Positions 31,883 to 41,618 of a stretch of 64,000 bases of DNA are shown piece after piece. The DNA lies in contig NZ_PPXC01000009.1 of NCBI RefSeq assembly GCF_002909445.1, forward strand, positions 1 through 64,000, written 5' to 3'. Numbering within the stretch: the first letter of the stretch is position 1; each line of letters begins with the position of its first letter. The notes beneath the pieces were generated by a model. It was not told the origin of the DNA and made no database searches. It saw only the letters and a program-made list of their open reading frames with translations. Position numbers and translations under genes: made by a program. Source of the DNA: Arthrobacter glacialis (GTDB lineage: Bacteria > Actinomycetota > Actinomycetes > Actinomycetales > Micrococcaceae).

Positions 31883-33469
31883 ATGACCACCAATCCCAAC
31901 AGCCGGGACCAAGGCGATGCTGGCCGAGGCCAGCCTGAAAAAACCCAGCATGGGCAAGGTCCCTTGGGGAAAGCCTTCGCCAAGGGCGCCAAGAGCGTTC
32001 CTGCCGGACGGGGCAGCAGCGACCCGGTGCCGGCGGCTGGCATGATTCCCGTGGTGCCACCTGCGCGCCCCAACAAGGCTGCGCGGAATGTGCTGCGCAA
32101 GCTGGTGCAGGGTGAAGCGCCGCCCACGGCGCCCATGAACATTGTTGACAGGCTCGCAGGCAGCCCCTACGCCAATTTCACCATCCAGGTGGGCAAGGCT
32201 GAGGAATCAGCCCGCAAAACCATTGACTTTGCGCTGCGCCTGGCCGAGACCATGTTCAGATACGGCGCAGGCGCCCTCGAAGTGGAAACCAGCATCATCG
32301 CCGTCACGGCCGCCATGGGGCTGCGCAACATCGAGGTCGACATCACCAACCAGTCGGTCATCATCAACTACGCCCCGCGGGACGCCGTGCCCATCACGCT
32401 GCTGCGGGTGGTGCGGTCCTGGACCAACAACTACGCGGGCCTGGTGGAGATTCACGAGTTGGTGACCGACGTTGCCAGTGGGGGAGTCAGCCGCGACGAG
32501 GCGCACAGGCGCCTGGACGTCATCATCAAAAAGCCCAAGCCCTTCCCGCGCTGGATGGTGTCCATGGCTGAAGCAGTGTTTGCTGCGGCAGTGGTAGGCG
32601 TCATTGGTGGCACAGTCGTTGGCATGATCGTGGCGTTCATGACCATCCTGTTGGCAGGGCAGGTGGCCCGTGTCCTGGGCAAATGGCGGGTGCCGGACTT
32701 CTTTGTCACCGCCATCAGCTCCTTCATTGTCACCATGGTGGCCGTGCTGTGCTTCATGATGGAGGTGCCGTTGAGTCCTTCCATTGTGGTTGCGGGCGGG
32801 ATCTTGTTGATGCTGCCCTCGGGCCGGCTGGTCTCAGCGGTGCAGGATGCTATCAACGGATTCCCCGTGACAGCCGCCGGGCGGTTCCTCTCAGCATTTT
32901 TGACGTTTGGTGCCATTGTTGCGGGCATCGCCGTGGGGCTGGTGTCCAGCGCTGTGTTTGGGGCGGACAGGCTCAACGTGGCCGAGACCATCAGCGGGAC
33001 GCTGCCCCTGTTTTGGGTGCTTGCGCTGGTGGGGTTGGCCACGGTGGCCATCTGCATTGCCGAGCAAACATCCGTCAAGTTAGTGCTGCCCACCACGGCC
33101 GTTGCCGTGATCGGTTACGTCGTTTACTACTACGGCATGGAGTTCGGCCTGGGCGGGCGCTTTGCCCCGGCCGTGGCAGCAGTGGTCATCGGCATGCTGG
33201 CCCGGGTCATTGCCCTGCGGCTGGGTGCGCCGCAGCTAGTGGTCGCCGTCCCGTCCATCATTTTCCTGCTGGTGGGGCTCTCCATCTTCCGGGCCATGTT
33301 CGTCATGACACTGACCCCCGAGGACTCCGTGACAGGCGCCGTGGGAATCTTCAATGCCCTGGTGGTCATCCTCGCGGTGGCTGCCGGCGTAGTGCTGGGC
33401 GATAACGCCGCCCGCCCGTTCACCCGCAGCAGCGGCCAAAAGGACCGGCGAAGAAACCGCCGCCGGTAG
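31883..33469 (+). CDS. Threonine/serine exporter, ThrE family
   Basis: The 528-residue protein has a hydrophilic N-terminus of about 75 residues, a cytoplasmic ThrE domain (IDFALRLAETMFRYGAGALEVETSIIAVTAAMGL and RVVRSWTNNYAGLVEIHELVTDVASGG) and about ten membrane spans in the two halves (DUF1212 and DUF3815). C. glutamicum ThrE exports threonine and serine using the proton motive force. Length and domain order agree. A GGGAG stretch precedes the ATG. The basic tail QKDRRRNRRR lies in the cytoplasm. Confidence 0.9.
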   Translation: MTTNPNSRDQGDAGRGQPEKTQHGQGPLGKAFAKGAKSVPAGRGSSDPVPAAGMIPVVPPARPNKAARNVLRKLVQGEAPPTAPMNIVDRLAGSPYANFTIQVGKAEESARKTIDFALRLAETMFRYGAGALEVETSIIAVTAAMGLRNIEVDITNQSVIINYAPRDAVPITLLRVVRSWTNNYAGLVEIHELVTDVASGGVSRDEAHRRLDVIIKKPKPFPRWMVSMAEAVFAAAVVGVIGGTVVGMIVAFMTILLAGQVARVLGKWRVPDFFVTAISSFIVTMVAVLCFMMEVPLSPSIVVAGGILLMLPSGRLVSAVQDAINGFPVTAAGRFLSAFLTFGAIVAGIAVGLVSSAVFGADRLNVAETISGTLPLFWVLALVGLATVAICIAEQTSVKLVLPTTAVAVIGYVVYYYGMEFGLGGRFAPAVAAVVIGMLARVIALRLGAPQLVVAVPSIIFLLVGLSIFRAMFVMTLTPEDSVTGAVGIFNALVVILAVAAGVVLGDNAARPFTRSSGQKDRRRNRRR

Positions 33470-33861
33470 CCGTCCAGGGTGGTCGCGGACCGCCGTTGGG
33501 TCGGGGGATCCCTCGCGAGCAGTAAGATTTTCCGCCCGTTCCCAGCTGCTCCAGCTGCTCGCAAGCTCGCAGCGGGGCCCTCGCAGCTGTGCCCGTGCGG
33601 GGAAAATCCATCCTCGCTCCGGGACCCCCGACTCAACGGCTTACTTACCTGTCCAGCCTGCGGCGAACTTGCACTCATGCGATGTGCTGGGCTGTTCCAC
33701 TGTGCATATGCGCATGGCTGTGTTTCGGCGGTGCGCAGCTGCCAGAGTGGCGCCACGTTGGCCATGATGGCGGCGCATAAACAAAGTCGCCTGGGTTTAT
33801 GCGCCAGCGCAGGTATTTGTACGGCGCATAAGCTAATTAGCGGTGGCTGGGCCGCGGCGAG
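33470..33861. other. Intergenic, no gene recognised
   Basis: No family-like frame or ribosome binding site is seen. The only clear structure is the hairpin near the right end (33772-33805). The segment separates the convergent thrE-like and siderophore-interacting genes. Confidence 0.6.
33772..33805. terminator. Hairpin between convergent genes
   Basis: GGCGCATAAAC at 33772-33782 pairs with GTTTATGCGCC at 33795-33805 (11 bp, 12-base loop). A third copy of GGCGCATAA follows at about 33823. It is a plausible bidirectional terminator. Confidence 0.55.
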
Positions 33862-34716
33862 TTACAGGATTTTGCCGATGGGCTGCTTCTTTTCGGCCTG
33901 AAAGTAGTCCTCGGTGCGGCCGTAAGCCCAGTAGCCCGAGAGGGATACCTGCGAGCGGTCCAGGCCGCGCTGCTTGAACAGCAGATCGCGCAGAGCCTTC
34001 ATATATTCGCGTTCACCGTGAACAAAGGCGTCGACAGTTCCAGCTGGCCACGGCCCGTTGGCAACTGCGTCCAACAGGGCCGTGCACTGATCGGGGGTGG
34101 CGCCTTCGCGGAACACCCAGGTGAGTTCAACGCCGCTGGGCTTTGCCACGGGCTGGATGTCGGCAGCCGTGTCCACTTCAATGTAGGCGTGTCCGTTGGC
34201 GTCCTCCGGCAGGGATGCCAGAGATGAGGCAATGGCCGGCAAAGCTGACTCGTCGCCGGCAAAAAGGTACCAGTCGGCGTCGGCGTTGGGCTTGTAGGCG
34301 CCACCGGGTCCGGAGAAAATGATCCTGTCTCCGGGAGCCGCAGCGTTGGCCCACGGCCCGGCCAGGCCGGAATCGCCGTGAATGACAAAGTCGATCGCCA
34401 CTTCCTGGGCAGCCAAATCCACCCAACGAAGCGTGTAGGTGCGTGTCATGGGCCAGTGCTCCCGCGGCATGGACTCGCGCAGCGCAAAGACGTCCACGGG
34501 TTCTGCGTATTCCACCCCGGGCACCAGGAAATGAATCTTCACATACATGTCTGTGGCGTCTTTGGCCGTGAATTCGGCCAGTGCCGGGCCGCCGGCAACG
34601 ATGCGCACCATGTGCGGGCTGAGTTGTTCACGCCGGCGAACAGTCAGGCTGTACTGGGTGCGTGGTTTGACGGCGGGGGCCACGACGGTGGCAGTTGGGG
34701 TGTCTGCTGTTGTCAC
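33862..34716 (-). CDS. Siderophore-interacting protein (ferric-siderophore reductase)
   Basis: The 284-residue protein matches the SIP/ViuB family: an N-terminal FAD-binding barrel (TVRRREQLSPHMVRIVAGG, REHWPMTRTYTLRWVD with the RxYT motif) and a C-terminal NAD(P)H domain (WYLFAGDESALPAIASSLASLPEDANGHAYIEV, SGYWAYGRTEDYF). These enzymes reduce Fe(III)-siderophores in the cytoplasm to release iron. It thus completes the pathway begun by the importer at 15.5-19.6 kb. A TTAGGT/CCTAAC iron-box-like palindrome lies upstream at 34773-34788, suggesting shared iron control. Confidence 0.92.
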   Translation of the reverse strand: MTTADTPTATVVAPAVKPRTQYSLTVRRREQLSPHMVRIVAGGPALAEFTAKDATDMYVKIHFLVPGVEYAEPVDVFALRESMPREHWPMTRTYTLRWVDLAAQEVAIDFVIHGDSGLAGPWANAAAPGDRIIFSGPGGAYKPNADADWYLFAGDESALPAIASSLASLPEDANGHAYIEVDTAADIQPVAKPSGVELTWVFREGATPDQCTALLDAVANGPWPAGTVDAFVHGEREYMKALRDLLFKQRGLDRSQVSLSGYWAYGRTEDYFQAEKKQPIGKIL

Positions 34717-34772
34717 AATTATCTCCTCGATGCGGGCACAAGCCAGCAGGGGCAGGGGCGAAACCGCCCCGA

Positions 34773-34788
34773 GTTAGGTACTCCTAAC
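34773..34788. promoter_or_regulatory. Iron-box-like palindrome
   Basis: GTTAGG-TACT-CCTAAC has perfect 6-bp arms and resembles the DtxR/IdeR core (TTAGGT...CCTAAC) with a divergent centre. It lies 57 bases before the start of the siderophore-interacting protein gene. Confidence 0.55.
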
Positions 34789-34792
34789 TAGT

Positions 34793-35560
34793 CTAGTTCA
34801 CTGGGAGGGCCCAGTCGATCGGGGCCGCGCCTTGGCCGGTCAGCAAGTCGTTGACCCGGCTAAAGGGCTTGGAGCCAAAGAATCCCCGGGAGGCAGACAA
34901 CGGGCTGGGGTGGGCCGACTCGATCACGGCCGTCCCCTCCAACAAGGGTGCCAGGCGCTGGGCGTCGTTGCCCCACAAGACGCTGACCAGTGGCTGCTTG
35001 CGGGCCGCCAAGGCCGTGATGATGGATTCGGTTACTTCTTCCCACCCACGACGCCGGTGTGAGCCTGCCGCTCCCGGCGCCACGGTGAGCACACGGTTGA
35101 GGAGGAGGACGCCTTGGTCGGCCCAAGCGCTCAAGTCGCCGTGGGCAGCCGGGGGAATGCCCATATCAGCGCTGAGTTCCTTGTAGATGTTGTTGAGGCT
35201 GCGTGGCAGCGGCCGCGTTCTTTTGTCCACTGAGAACGCCAGCCCCACCGAGTGCCCGGGGGTGGGATAAGGGTCCTGGCCAACAATCAGGACCTTGACC
35301 TGGGCCATGGGTGTGCCCAACGCATGCAAAACCAAAGTGGGGTGGGGCAGGAAGCGGGTTCCGGCGTCGTACTCTTTGGTGAGCATGGCCCCCAACTGGC
35401 GCAGATTTGCTTCCAATGGTGCCAGCGTGGCGGCCCAATCCGGCGCCATTTGGCTCAGGGGGGCCGTCCGCAACGCCTCCAATGCCTGCAATTGCTCCTG
35501 GCTCCACGGAGGCGGTGCTGGCATGTCAAAGAGGCTCGGTGTGCTGTCCATGGTTTCCAT
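34793..35560 (-). CDS. ung: Uracil-DNA glycosylase, family 1
   Basis: The enzyme removes uracil from DNA. Diagnostic motifs are [22 protein letters not shown] (catalytic Asp in GQDPYP), [23 protein letters not shown], and [19 protein letters not shown] (DNA-intercalation loop with the catalytic His). The N-terminus has about 40 extra residues. I take ATG 35560 (METMDSTPS); ATG 35551 is equally possible, and a longer frame to 35656 has no support. Length is about 255 residues. It is divergent from the DUF3263 gene with 162 bases between. Confidence 0.93.
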   Translation of the reverse strand: METMDSTPSLFDMPAPPPWSQEQLQALEALRTAPLSQMAPDWAATLAPLEANLRQLGAMLTKEYDAGTRFLPHPTLVLHALGTPMAQVKVLIVGQDPYPTPGHSVGLAFSVDKRTRPLPRSLNNIYKELSADMGIPPAAHGDLSAWADQGVLLLNRVLTVAPGAAGSHRRRGWEEVTESIITALAARKQPLVSVLWGNDAQRLAPLLEGTAVIESAHPSPLSASRGFFGSKPFSRVNDLLTGQGAAPIDWALPVN

Positions 35561-35722
35561 TGTGGTCCATGGAGGGCGATCACATGATTGATCCACAGCG
35601 GCAGCCGGTTGAGTTGTTGTCCACAGTTTTCCAAATGACATGGCTGTCATTCGCACCTATTATGGACAGAGCAGTGCATGGATCATGCGTTGAGAGCGCG
35701 TCGAAAAGAATGGAGGGCTGTT

Positions 35723-36046
35723 GTGGTCGAAGCAGACCAGCATGGGCAGCCCCCTGCGGACGACGCCGGCTTGCCTGACTCCGCGGAAGGCGCCAATGAG
35801 CGCGTGCTGAGTGACCGTGAAGAGCAAATGTTGGGTCTGGAACGGCAGTGGTGGAAGTACGCCGGTGCCAAGGAGCAGGCTATCCGGGACCTGTTTGACC
35901 TCTCAGCAACCCACTACTATCAGGTGCTCAACGCGTTGATCGACACGGAAGCTGCATTGGCGCATGACCCGATGCTGGTCAAACGGTTGCGTAGACTACG
36001 GTTGTCACGCCAACAGGCCCGTTCCGCACGCCGGCTCGGTAATTGA
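35723..36046 (+). CDS. DUF3263 protein
   Basis: The 107-residue protein has a disordered N-terminal 30 residues followed by the DUF3263 core: LSDREEQMLGLERQWWKYAGAKEQAIRDLFDLSATHYYQVLNALIDTEAALAHDPMLVKRLRRLR. The core resembles a helix-turn-helix (AIRDLFDLSATHYYQVLNAL), so DNA binding is possible but unproven. GTG 35723 has GGAGGG 5 bases upstream. It sits next to a LytR_C gene, an arrangement common in this phylum. It is actinobacteria-specific as far as I know. Confidence 0.88.
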   Translation: MVEADQHGQPPADDAGLPDSAEGANERVLSDREEQMLGLERQWWKYAGAKEQAIRDLFDLSATHYYQVLNALIDTEAALAHDPMLVKRLRRLRLSRQQARSARRLGN

Positions 36047-36088
36047 CGCGCCCTTCACCACGATGACCCACAAGGACACCACTGCACT

Positions 36089-36691
36089 ATGAGTAATTAC
36101 CCGCGGGATGAATTCGACGCCATCGAGGAGAACTCGGCGCGCCACGGCGTCCACCGCGCTTCCATGGAGATCCGGGGGCGTTCGCTGGTGCCCTTGATGA
36201 TTGTTGGGGTGGTGGCGCTGTGCATTGGCGTGCTGGCATTTTTCATCATGCCCAAGATGCTCAACAACTCAACGCCGGACCAGCCTGCCGTGGTCAACAG
36301 CAGCACCGCACCGGCAACCACGGCTGCCGCTACGGTTGCCCCCACTCAGGCGCCCACCGAGGCTGCTGAAGTGACGCCGTCGCCCACTCCCACGCCGAGC
36401 CCCACCCCTGCCTCAGTGGTGGACAAGAGCGTTCCGGTGGCGATTTTCAATGCAACAGGAGTGTCCGGCCTGGCTAGCAGGTATTCTTCGCTGGTGATGG
36501 CTCAGGGCTGGAGCGTCTCGCAGTCGGCCAACTGGGCAGGGCAGCCCCAGCCAGCGTCTGTCATTTTCTACAACGGCATTGCGCAAAAAGCCAACGCCGA
36601 GTCCTTGTCGACAACACTGAACATTCCCACGCTGGTGGACACTGCCGAACTGGGCATCCCGCTGGCAGTGGTGCTGGGGCCTGGCGCCTAG
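36089..36691 (+). CDS. LytR_C-domain membrane protein
   Basis: The 200-residue protein has a cytoplasmic start, one membrane span (VPLMIVGVVALCIGVLAFFIM, about 33-53), a Pro/Thr/Ser/Ala linker (about 60-115) and a C-terminal LytR_C domain (VPVAIFNATGVSGLASRYSSLVMAQGWSVSQSANW). It is an externally facing anchored protein, perhaps binding cell-wall polymer. It lacks the catalytic LCP domain found in full LytR-CpsA-Psr proteins. It lies 42 bases after the DUF3263 gene and is probably in one operon with it. A perfect 25-bp hairpin follows. Confidence 0.88.
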   Translation: MSNYPRDEFDAIEENSARHGVHRASMEIRGRSLVPLMIVGVVALCIGVLAFFIMPKMLNNSTPDQPAVVNSSTAPATTAAATVAPTQAPTEAAEVTPSPTPTPSPTPASVVDKSVPVAIFNATGVSGLASRYSSLVMAQGWSVSQSANWAGQPQPASVIFYNGIAQKANAESLSTTLNIPTLVDTAELGIPLAVVLGPGA

Positions 36692-36738
36692 GCAGCCGCC
36701 AGTCGGCTCCTTCGCTCGGCGAGGGCACTGACGGCAGG

Positions 36739-36792
36739 AACAGAAAGTTATGGCGGGCAAACCTTGTGGTTTGCCCGCCATAACTTTCTGTT
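36739..36792. terminator. Perfect 25-bp-stem hairpin
   Basis: The arms 36739-36763 and 36768-36792 are exact reverse complements (25 bp) around a 4-base TTGT loop. It separates the LytR_C gene from the convergent TM2 gene. It is the longest perfect stem in the window and lacks a classical T-tract. Confidence 0.75.
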
Positions 36793-36820
36793 CAACAAGG
36801 AACTTCGGATCCTGGAAAGA

Positions 36821-37429
36821 CTAGTCCTTCAGCGGAATGCCCTTGGCATCGGTGCGGTAGTTTTCACTGCCCATCAAGATCAATATGCCTTCCACCAAGC
36901 CCCAAATTGCCATGAAGACGTAAAGAACTCCGAAGCTCAACACGGATACGAGGAGCTGGATCAACGCAATATTGGTCTTGCCGAGGTAGAAGTTGTGAAT
37001 TCCAAGGCCACCTAGCAGGATGCCCAAAATACCGGCGACTACTTTGGACTTCTGCTCAGTGCCGTACGGCATGTTGTAGGCAGGCTGCTGGCCGTAGCCC
37101 GGCTGGCCGTAACCCTGCTGAACGTTCTGCTGATCGTAACCCTGCTGCATGCCCGGCTGAGGGTAGCCAGCCTGAACGTTCTGCTGATCGTAACCCTGCT
37201 GAGCACCAGGCTGCGGGTAGGAAGGGGTCTGGGGTGCCTGGGGGTAAGTCGGCGCCTGCGGGTAGGCCGGGGCCTGGGGGTTTTCCGCAGAAGCTGCGGG
37301 TGCCTGGTAGGCGGGTGCCGGGTAAGCCTGTGCCTGGTAATCAGGGGTCTGGGGGGTTGCGGGCTTGTCATAGCCTGCGGGAACGTCGGCCGGGTTTGCC
37401 GGCTGTTCGGGCTGTGAATTCTCACTCAT
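36821..37429 (-). CDS. TM2-domain membrane protein with Pro/Gln/Tyr-rich N-terminus
   Basis: The 202-residue protein begins with about 125 residues rich in Pro, Tyr, Gln and Ala, containing repeated YPQAP and QQGYDQQNVQ motifs. The C-terminus is a TM2 domain: KSKVVAGILGILLGGLGIHNFYLGKTNIALIQLL, with the GxHNFYLG turn, then a second span and GLVEGILILMG. ATG 37429 has AGGAG 6 bases upstream; extension to 37663 is not supported. The low-complexity tail probably lies in the cytoplasm. The function is unknown. It is divergent from groEL with the CIRCE elements between. Confidence 0.87.
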   Translation of the reverse strand: MSENSQPEQPANPADVPAGYDKPATPQTPDYQAQAYPAPAYQAPAASAENPQAPAYPQAPTYPQAPQTPSYPQPGAQQGYDQQNVQAGYPQPGMQQGYDQQNVQQGYGQPGYGQQPAYNMPYGTEQKSKVVAGILGILLGGLGIHNFYLGKTNIALIQLLVSVLSFGVLYVFMAIWGLVEGILILMGSENYRTDAKGIPLKD

Positions 37430-37656
37430 GATGTCTCCTGGTGCTAGTGCTGCGGCGCAAGGCCCTACCGGGAGGCAGGGTGTGACCCATGCAGATGCGC
37501 GAATCGGAATACTTACATGCCCCACGCTAGTCTGTTGCCGCCCCAGCTGAAAGAGCCACCCGCCTGTGGTGGCGAATGTTTCCTTCGTTGCAAGGCGGTA
37601 CGCTCCAAGGGTCTGCCCCTTTTCCCGTTCGCCCGGAGCACAGAGCGCCCGCTCCG

Positions 37657-37683
37657 CTTGCACTCTGGGGTGTCGAGTGCTAA
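37657..37683. promoter_or_regulatory. CIRCE element 1 (HrcA operator)
   Basis: CTTGCACTC-N9-GAGTGCTAA matches the CIRCE consensus TTAGCACTC-N9-GAGTGCTAA, with two mismatches in the left half and none in the right. It is the first of two elements before groEL. Confidence 0.75.
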
Positions 37684-37691
37684 TTATTGAG

Positions 37692-37718
37692 TTAGCACTC
37701 TGAGGTGGCGACTGCTAA
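37692..37718. promoter_or_regulatory. CIRCE element 2 (HrcA operator)
   Basis: TTAGCACTC-N9-GACTGCTAA matches the consensus at 17 of 18 positions. It starts 35 bases after CIRCE 1 and lies 161 bases before the groEL ATG. Its left half also pairs with the right half of element 1 across the 8-base gap. Confidence 0.85.
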
Positions 37719-37792
37719 TTATTAGCCAGTCAACCGCCGTCGGAGTATTGAACTTTCCTCATTGGGTGAGGGTTCGCGGTCGCTGTAAATAG

Positions 37793-39508
<1,716 letters not shown>

Positions 39509-39530
39509 CCCACCCCCAGTCTTCTAGCAC

Positions 39531-39609
39531 AAGGCGCCATTGCCCCGCGGGCAGTAGGATTTCGCGAAAAGCATGCGAAATCGATCCCCGCTACGGGCAA
39601 TGGCGCCTT
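39531..39609. terminator. Complex hairpin after groEL
   Basis: An outer stem pairs AAGGCGCCATTGCCC (39531-39545) with GGGCAATGGCGCCTT (39595-39609). An inner GATTTCGC/GCGAAATC stem lies between. TTTT follows the right arm, so this is a plausible intrinsic terminator for groEL with a large branched stem. Confidence 0.75.
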
Positions 39610-39685
39610 TTGCTTGCCCAAGTGATGGCCACAGTTGCCGCCCCTTTGGCATTTAGATGTCAGTGGAGTCTGAAAGTATGGATGC

Positions 39686-40666
39686 ATGACTATTACTGCT
39701 GCTGCCGATGGTTCGGCTTTAGGTAATCCTGGACCTGCAGGCTGGGCTTGGTACGTGGATGACAATTGCTGGCGCGCTGGTGGCTGGCCCCACGGCACCA
39801 ATAATATGGGCGAGCTCATGGCTGTCCTTGATTTGTTCGTTTCCACAGCCCACCTGCCAGAGGAGCCGTTGCATATTCTCTGCGACAGCCAGTACGTCAT
39901 CAACTCGGTGACCAAGTGGATGCCGGGCTGGAAGCGCAAGGGCTGGAAGAAGTCAGACGGCAAGCCCGTCTTGAACCTTGATCTGCTCAAGGAGATTGAC
40001 GCTGCCCTGGTGGGCCGCAAGTACACCTTTGAATGGGTCAAGGGCCACGCCGGCCATGATTTGAATGAGGCGGCCGATGACCGTGCTCGCGCCGCCGCCA
40101 CCGCCTACCAGGCCAAGCGCGAACCGAATGCCGGCCCGGGTTTTCCCGGATCCAAGGCTTCGGCCGAGCCCAAGGAATTGAACGACGCCGGGACGTCCAG
40201 CGCCGCCGCCGAATCGCGTCCGGTGGCCCCAGCCCAGAACACGTTGTTCCTGGATGAGCTGGAGCAGCCTGACTTGTTTTCCATGCTGGAGGATGAGGCG
40301 GATCCTGCCTTCTCGGCTCACCATGCGGACGCGTTGGATGCCGTGGTGGGGCTGGAGCGCGAACTCCTGGACCCTGCCGTTCGCGCGGATCCGCTCCGGG
40401 CGGGGGAACTGCTGCACCCGGACTTCGAGGAAATCGGCGCATCCGGTCGCCGATGGAGCCGGCAGGAAATTCTGGAGATGTTCAACGATGAGGAATCGGC
40501 CACCGTTGAACTGCAGGTCCTCTCGCTTTCTCAGGTGGACACTTCCACCGCCCTGCTGAGCTACCGCAGCGTCTCCCCGGCTGGAAGCGCGCTGCGCAGT
40601 TCCTTGTGGCAGCGCGAGGACGGTCAGTGGCGCCTGCGGTTCCACCAGGGCACCCCCGAAAGCTAG
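39686..40666 (+). CDS. Ribonuclease HI fused to a DUF4440/NTF2-like domain
   Basis: The 326-residue protein starts with a full RNase HI domain (1-140). The catalytic acids are visible as Asp8 (AADGSALGNPG), Glu43 (NMGELMAVL), Asp67 (LCDSQYVI) and Asp131 (EAADDRAR), with His124 in KGHAGHD. It cleaves the RNA strand of RNA-DNA hybrids. After an Ala/Pro/Ser-rich linker (140-205) comes a DUF4440/SnoaL-like domain (about 210-322; LLHPDFEEIGASGRRWSRQEILEMF, SALRSSLWQREDGQWRLRFHQGTP). The two domains have unrelated folds and the linker shows this is a true fusion in one uninterrupted frame. What the second domain binds is unknown. Confidence 0.88.
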   Translation: MTITAAADGSALGNPGPAGWAWYVDDNCWRAGGWPHGTNNMGELMAVLDLFVSTAHLPEEPLHILCDSQYVINSVTKWMPGWKRKGWKKSDGKPVLNLDLLKEIDAALVGRKYTFEWVKGHAGHDLNEAADDRARAAATAYQAKREPNAGPGFPGSKASAEPKELNDAGTSSAAAESRPVAPAQNTLFLDELEQPDLFSMLEDEADPAFSAHHADALDAVVGLERELLDPAVRADPLRAGELLHPDFEEIGASGRRWSRQEILEMFNDEESATVELQVLSLSQVDTSTALLSYRSVSPAGSALRSSLWQREDGQWRLRFHQGTPES

Positions 40667-40784
40667 AACGGGGCCTCAAGGTCACCCTGCGTCTGCAGGT
40701 TCTCAACGCTGGGTTCGCCTAACGACAAGAGAGCGCCATCTGCGCTGTAGCTGCATCTGTTGTACGGCCTCGAATGGTCCAGTT

Positions 40785-41126
40785 GGAGGTCGTGGGTGGG
40801 GCCACGCGTCCGAGGGTTCCCTGGCCGAGCGGAGTGGTGTTTGGAGGTCGTGGGTGGGGCCACGCGTCCGAGGGTTCCCTGGCCGAGCGGAGTGGTGTTT
40901 GGAGGTCGTGGGTGGGGCCACGCGTCCGAGGGTTCCCTGGCCGAGCGGAGTGGTGTTTGGAGGTCGTGGGTGGGGCCACGCGTCCGAGGGTTCCCTGGCC
41001 GAGCGGAGTGGTGTTTGGAGGTCGTGGGTGGGGCCACGCGTCCGAGGGTTCCCTGGCCGAGCGGAGTGGTGTTTGGAGGTCGTGGGTGGGGCCACGCGTC
41101 CGAGGGTTCCCTGGCCGAGCGGAGTG
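40785..41126. repeat. Six-copy 58-bp tandem repeat (minisatellite)
   Basis: The unit starting GGAGGTCGTGGGTGGGG begins at 40785, 40843, 40901, 40959, 41017 and 41075, giving a strict 58-base period; the last copy ends at about 41126. Copies look identical by eye. Each contains GGTTCCCTGGCCGAGCGGAG. Only after the final copy does the matching GAGGCTAGGGA arm appear, making a hairpin. Since 58 is not a multiple of 3, every frame stays open, so the long frames here are artefacts. It separates the convergent RNase HI and WXG100 genes. Confidence 0.95.
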
Positions 41127-41147
41127 AGGCTAGGGAGGACGTGGGGA

Positions 41148-41441
41148 CTACCGCGCCGTGAACATCCGGGTGTTCGCGTCCTCGGCCTGAGCGTATTGCG
41201 TTGCAGCCATCGAGAGGGCGGCGTTGATGCTTTCCAGTGATGCCTCCACCCGCAACTCAGTGGCATGCCATTCCTGCAAGAGCAGCTGGAAGTTGTTGGC
41301 TGCGGTGCCTGTCCAGGTGGCCTGCAGATCCGCGAGGTTGCGCTTCATGGCGTCAACTTCCATGCGAATCCTGTCCACTGAGCCCTTGACCGCCGTGCTT
41401 TTGACCGCGAGTTCGTCGCTATTGACGTTGAATTGTGCCAT
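41148..41441 (-). CDS. WXG100-family (ESAT-6-like) protein
   Basis: The 97-residue protein has two long helices around a WxG turn (LQATWTGTAANNFQLLLQEW) and a polar C-terminus (AATQYAQAEDANTRMF). This fold is exported by type VII secretion as dimers. The YxxxE-like signal is visible as YAQAE. No EccC, EsxB partner or other ESX gene is in the window, so this is an orphan. ATG 41441 (MAQFNVNSDELAVK) matches the usual family start; ATG 41447 two codons earlier has a better AGGGA. Confidence 0.85.
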   Translation of the reverse strand: MAQFNVNSDELAVKSTAVKGSVDRIRMEVDAMKRNLADLQATWTGTAANNFQLLLQEWHATELRVEASLESINAALSMAATQYAQAEDANTRMFTAR

Positions 41442-41618
41442 GACCATTTCCGTCCCTGCTTGGTGAATCTGTCCGAACATCTCTGACAGTTTCCAGCGTA
41501 GGAGGAGACTAATGGCGGAGCCAGCCGCACAGCGGCAGTTGTGGATAGTGAGCGCCCCGGCCCCGGCTGTGGATGAACAGGCAGCCAGGAGACAGCTGCC
41601 TGGCCCCATGCTTCGGGT

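Noticed and set aside
40785-41126. CRISPR array
   Set aside because: The 58-bp units are directly contiguous with no unique spacers, the unit is too long, and no cas gene is nearby.
40663-41266. Long Pro/Arg/Gly-rich proteins encoded in the repeat region on both strands
   Set aside because: The 58-base period leaves all frames open and the translations cycle through the same peptides. There is no RBS and the apparent proteins are artefacts.
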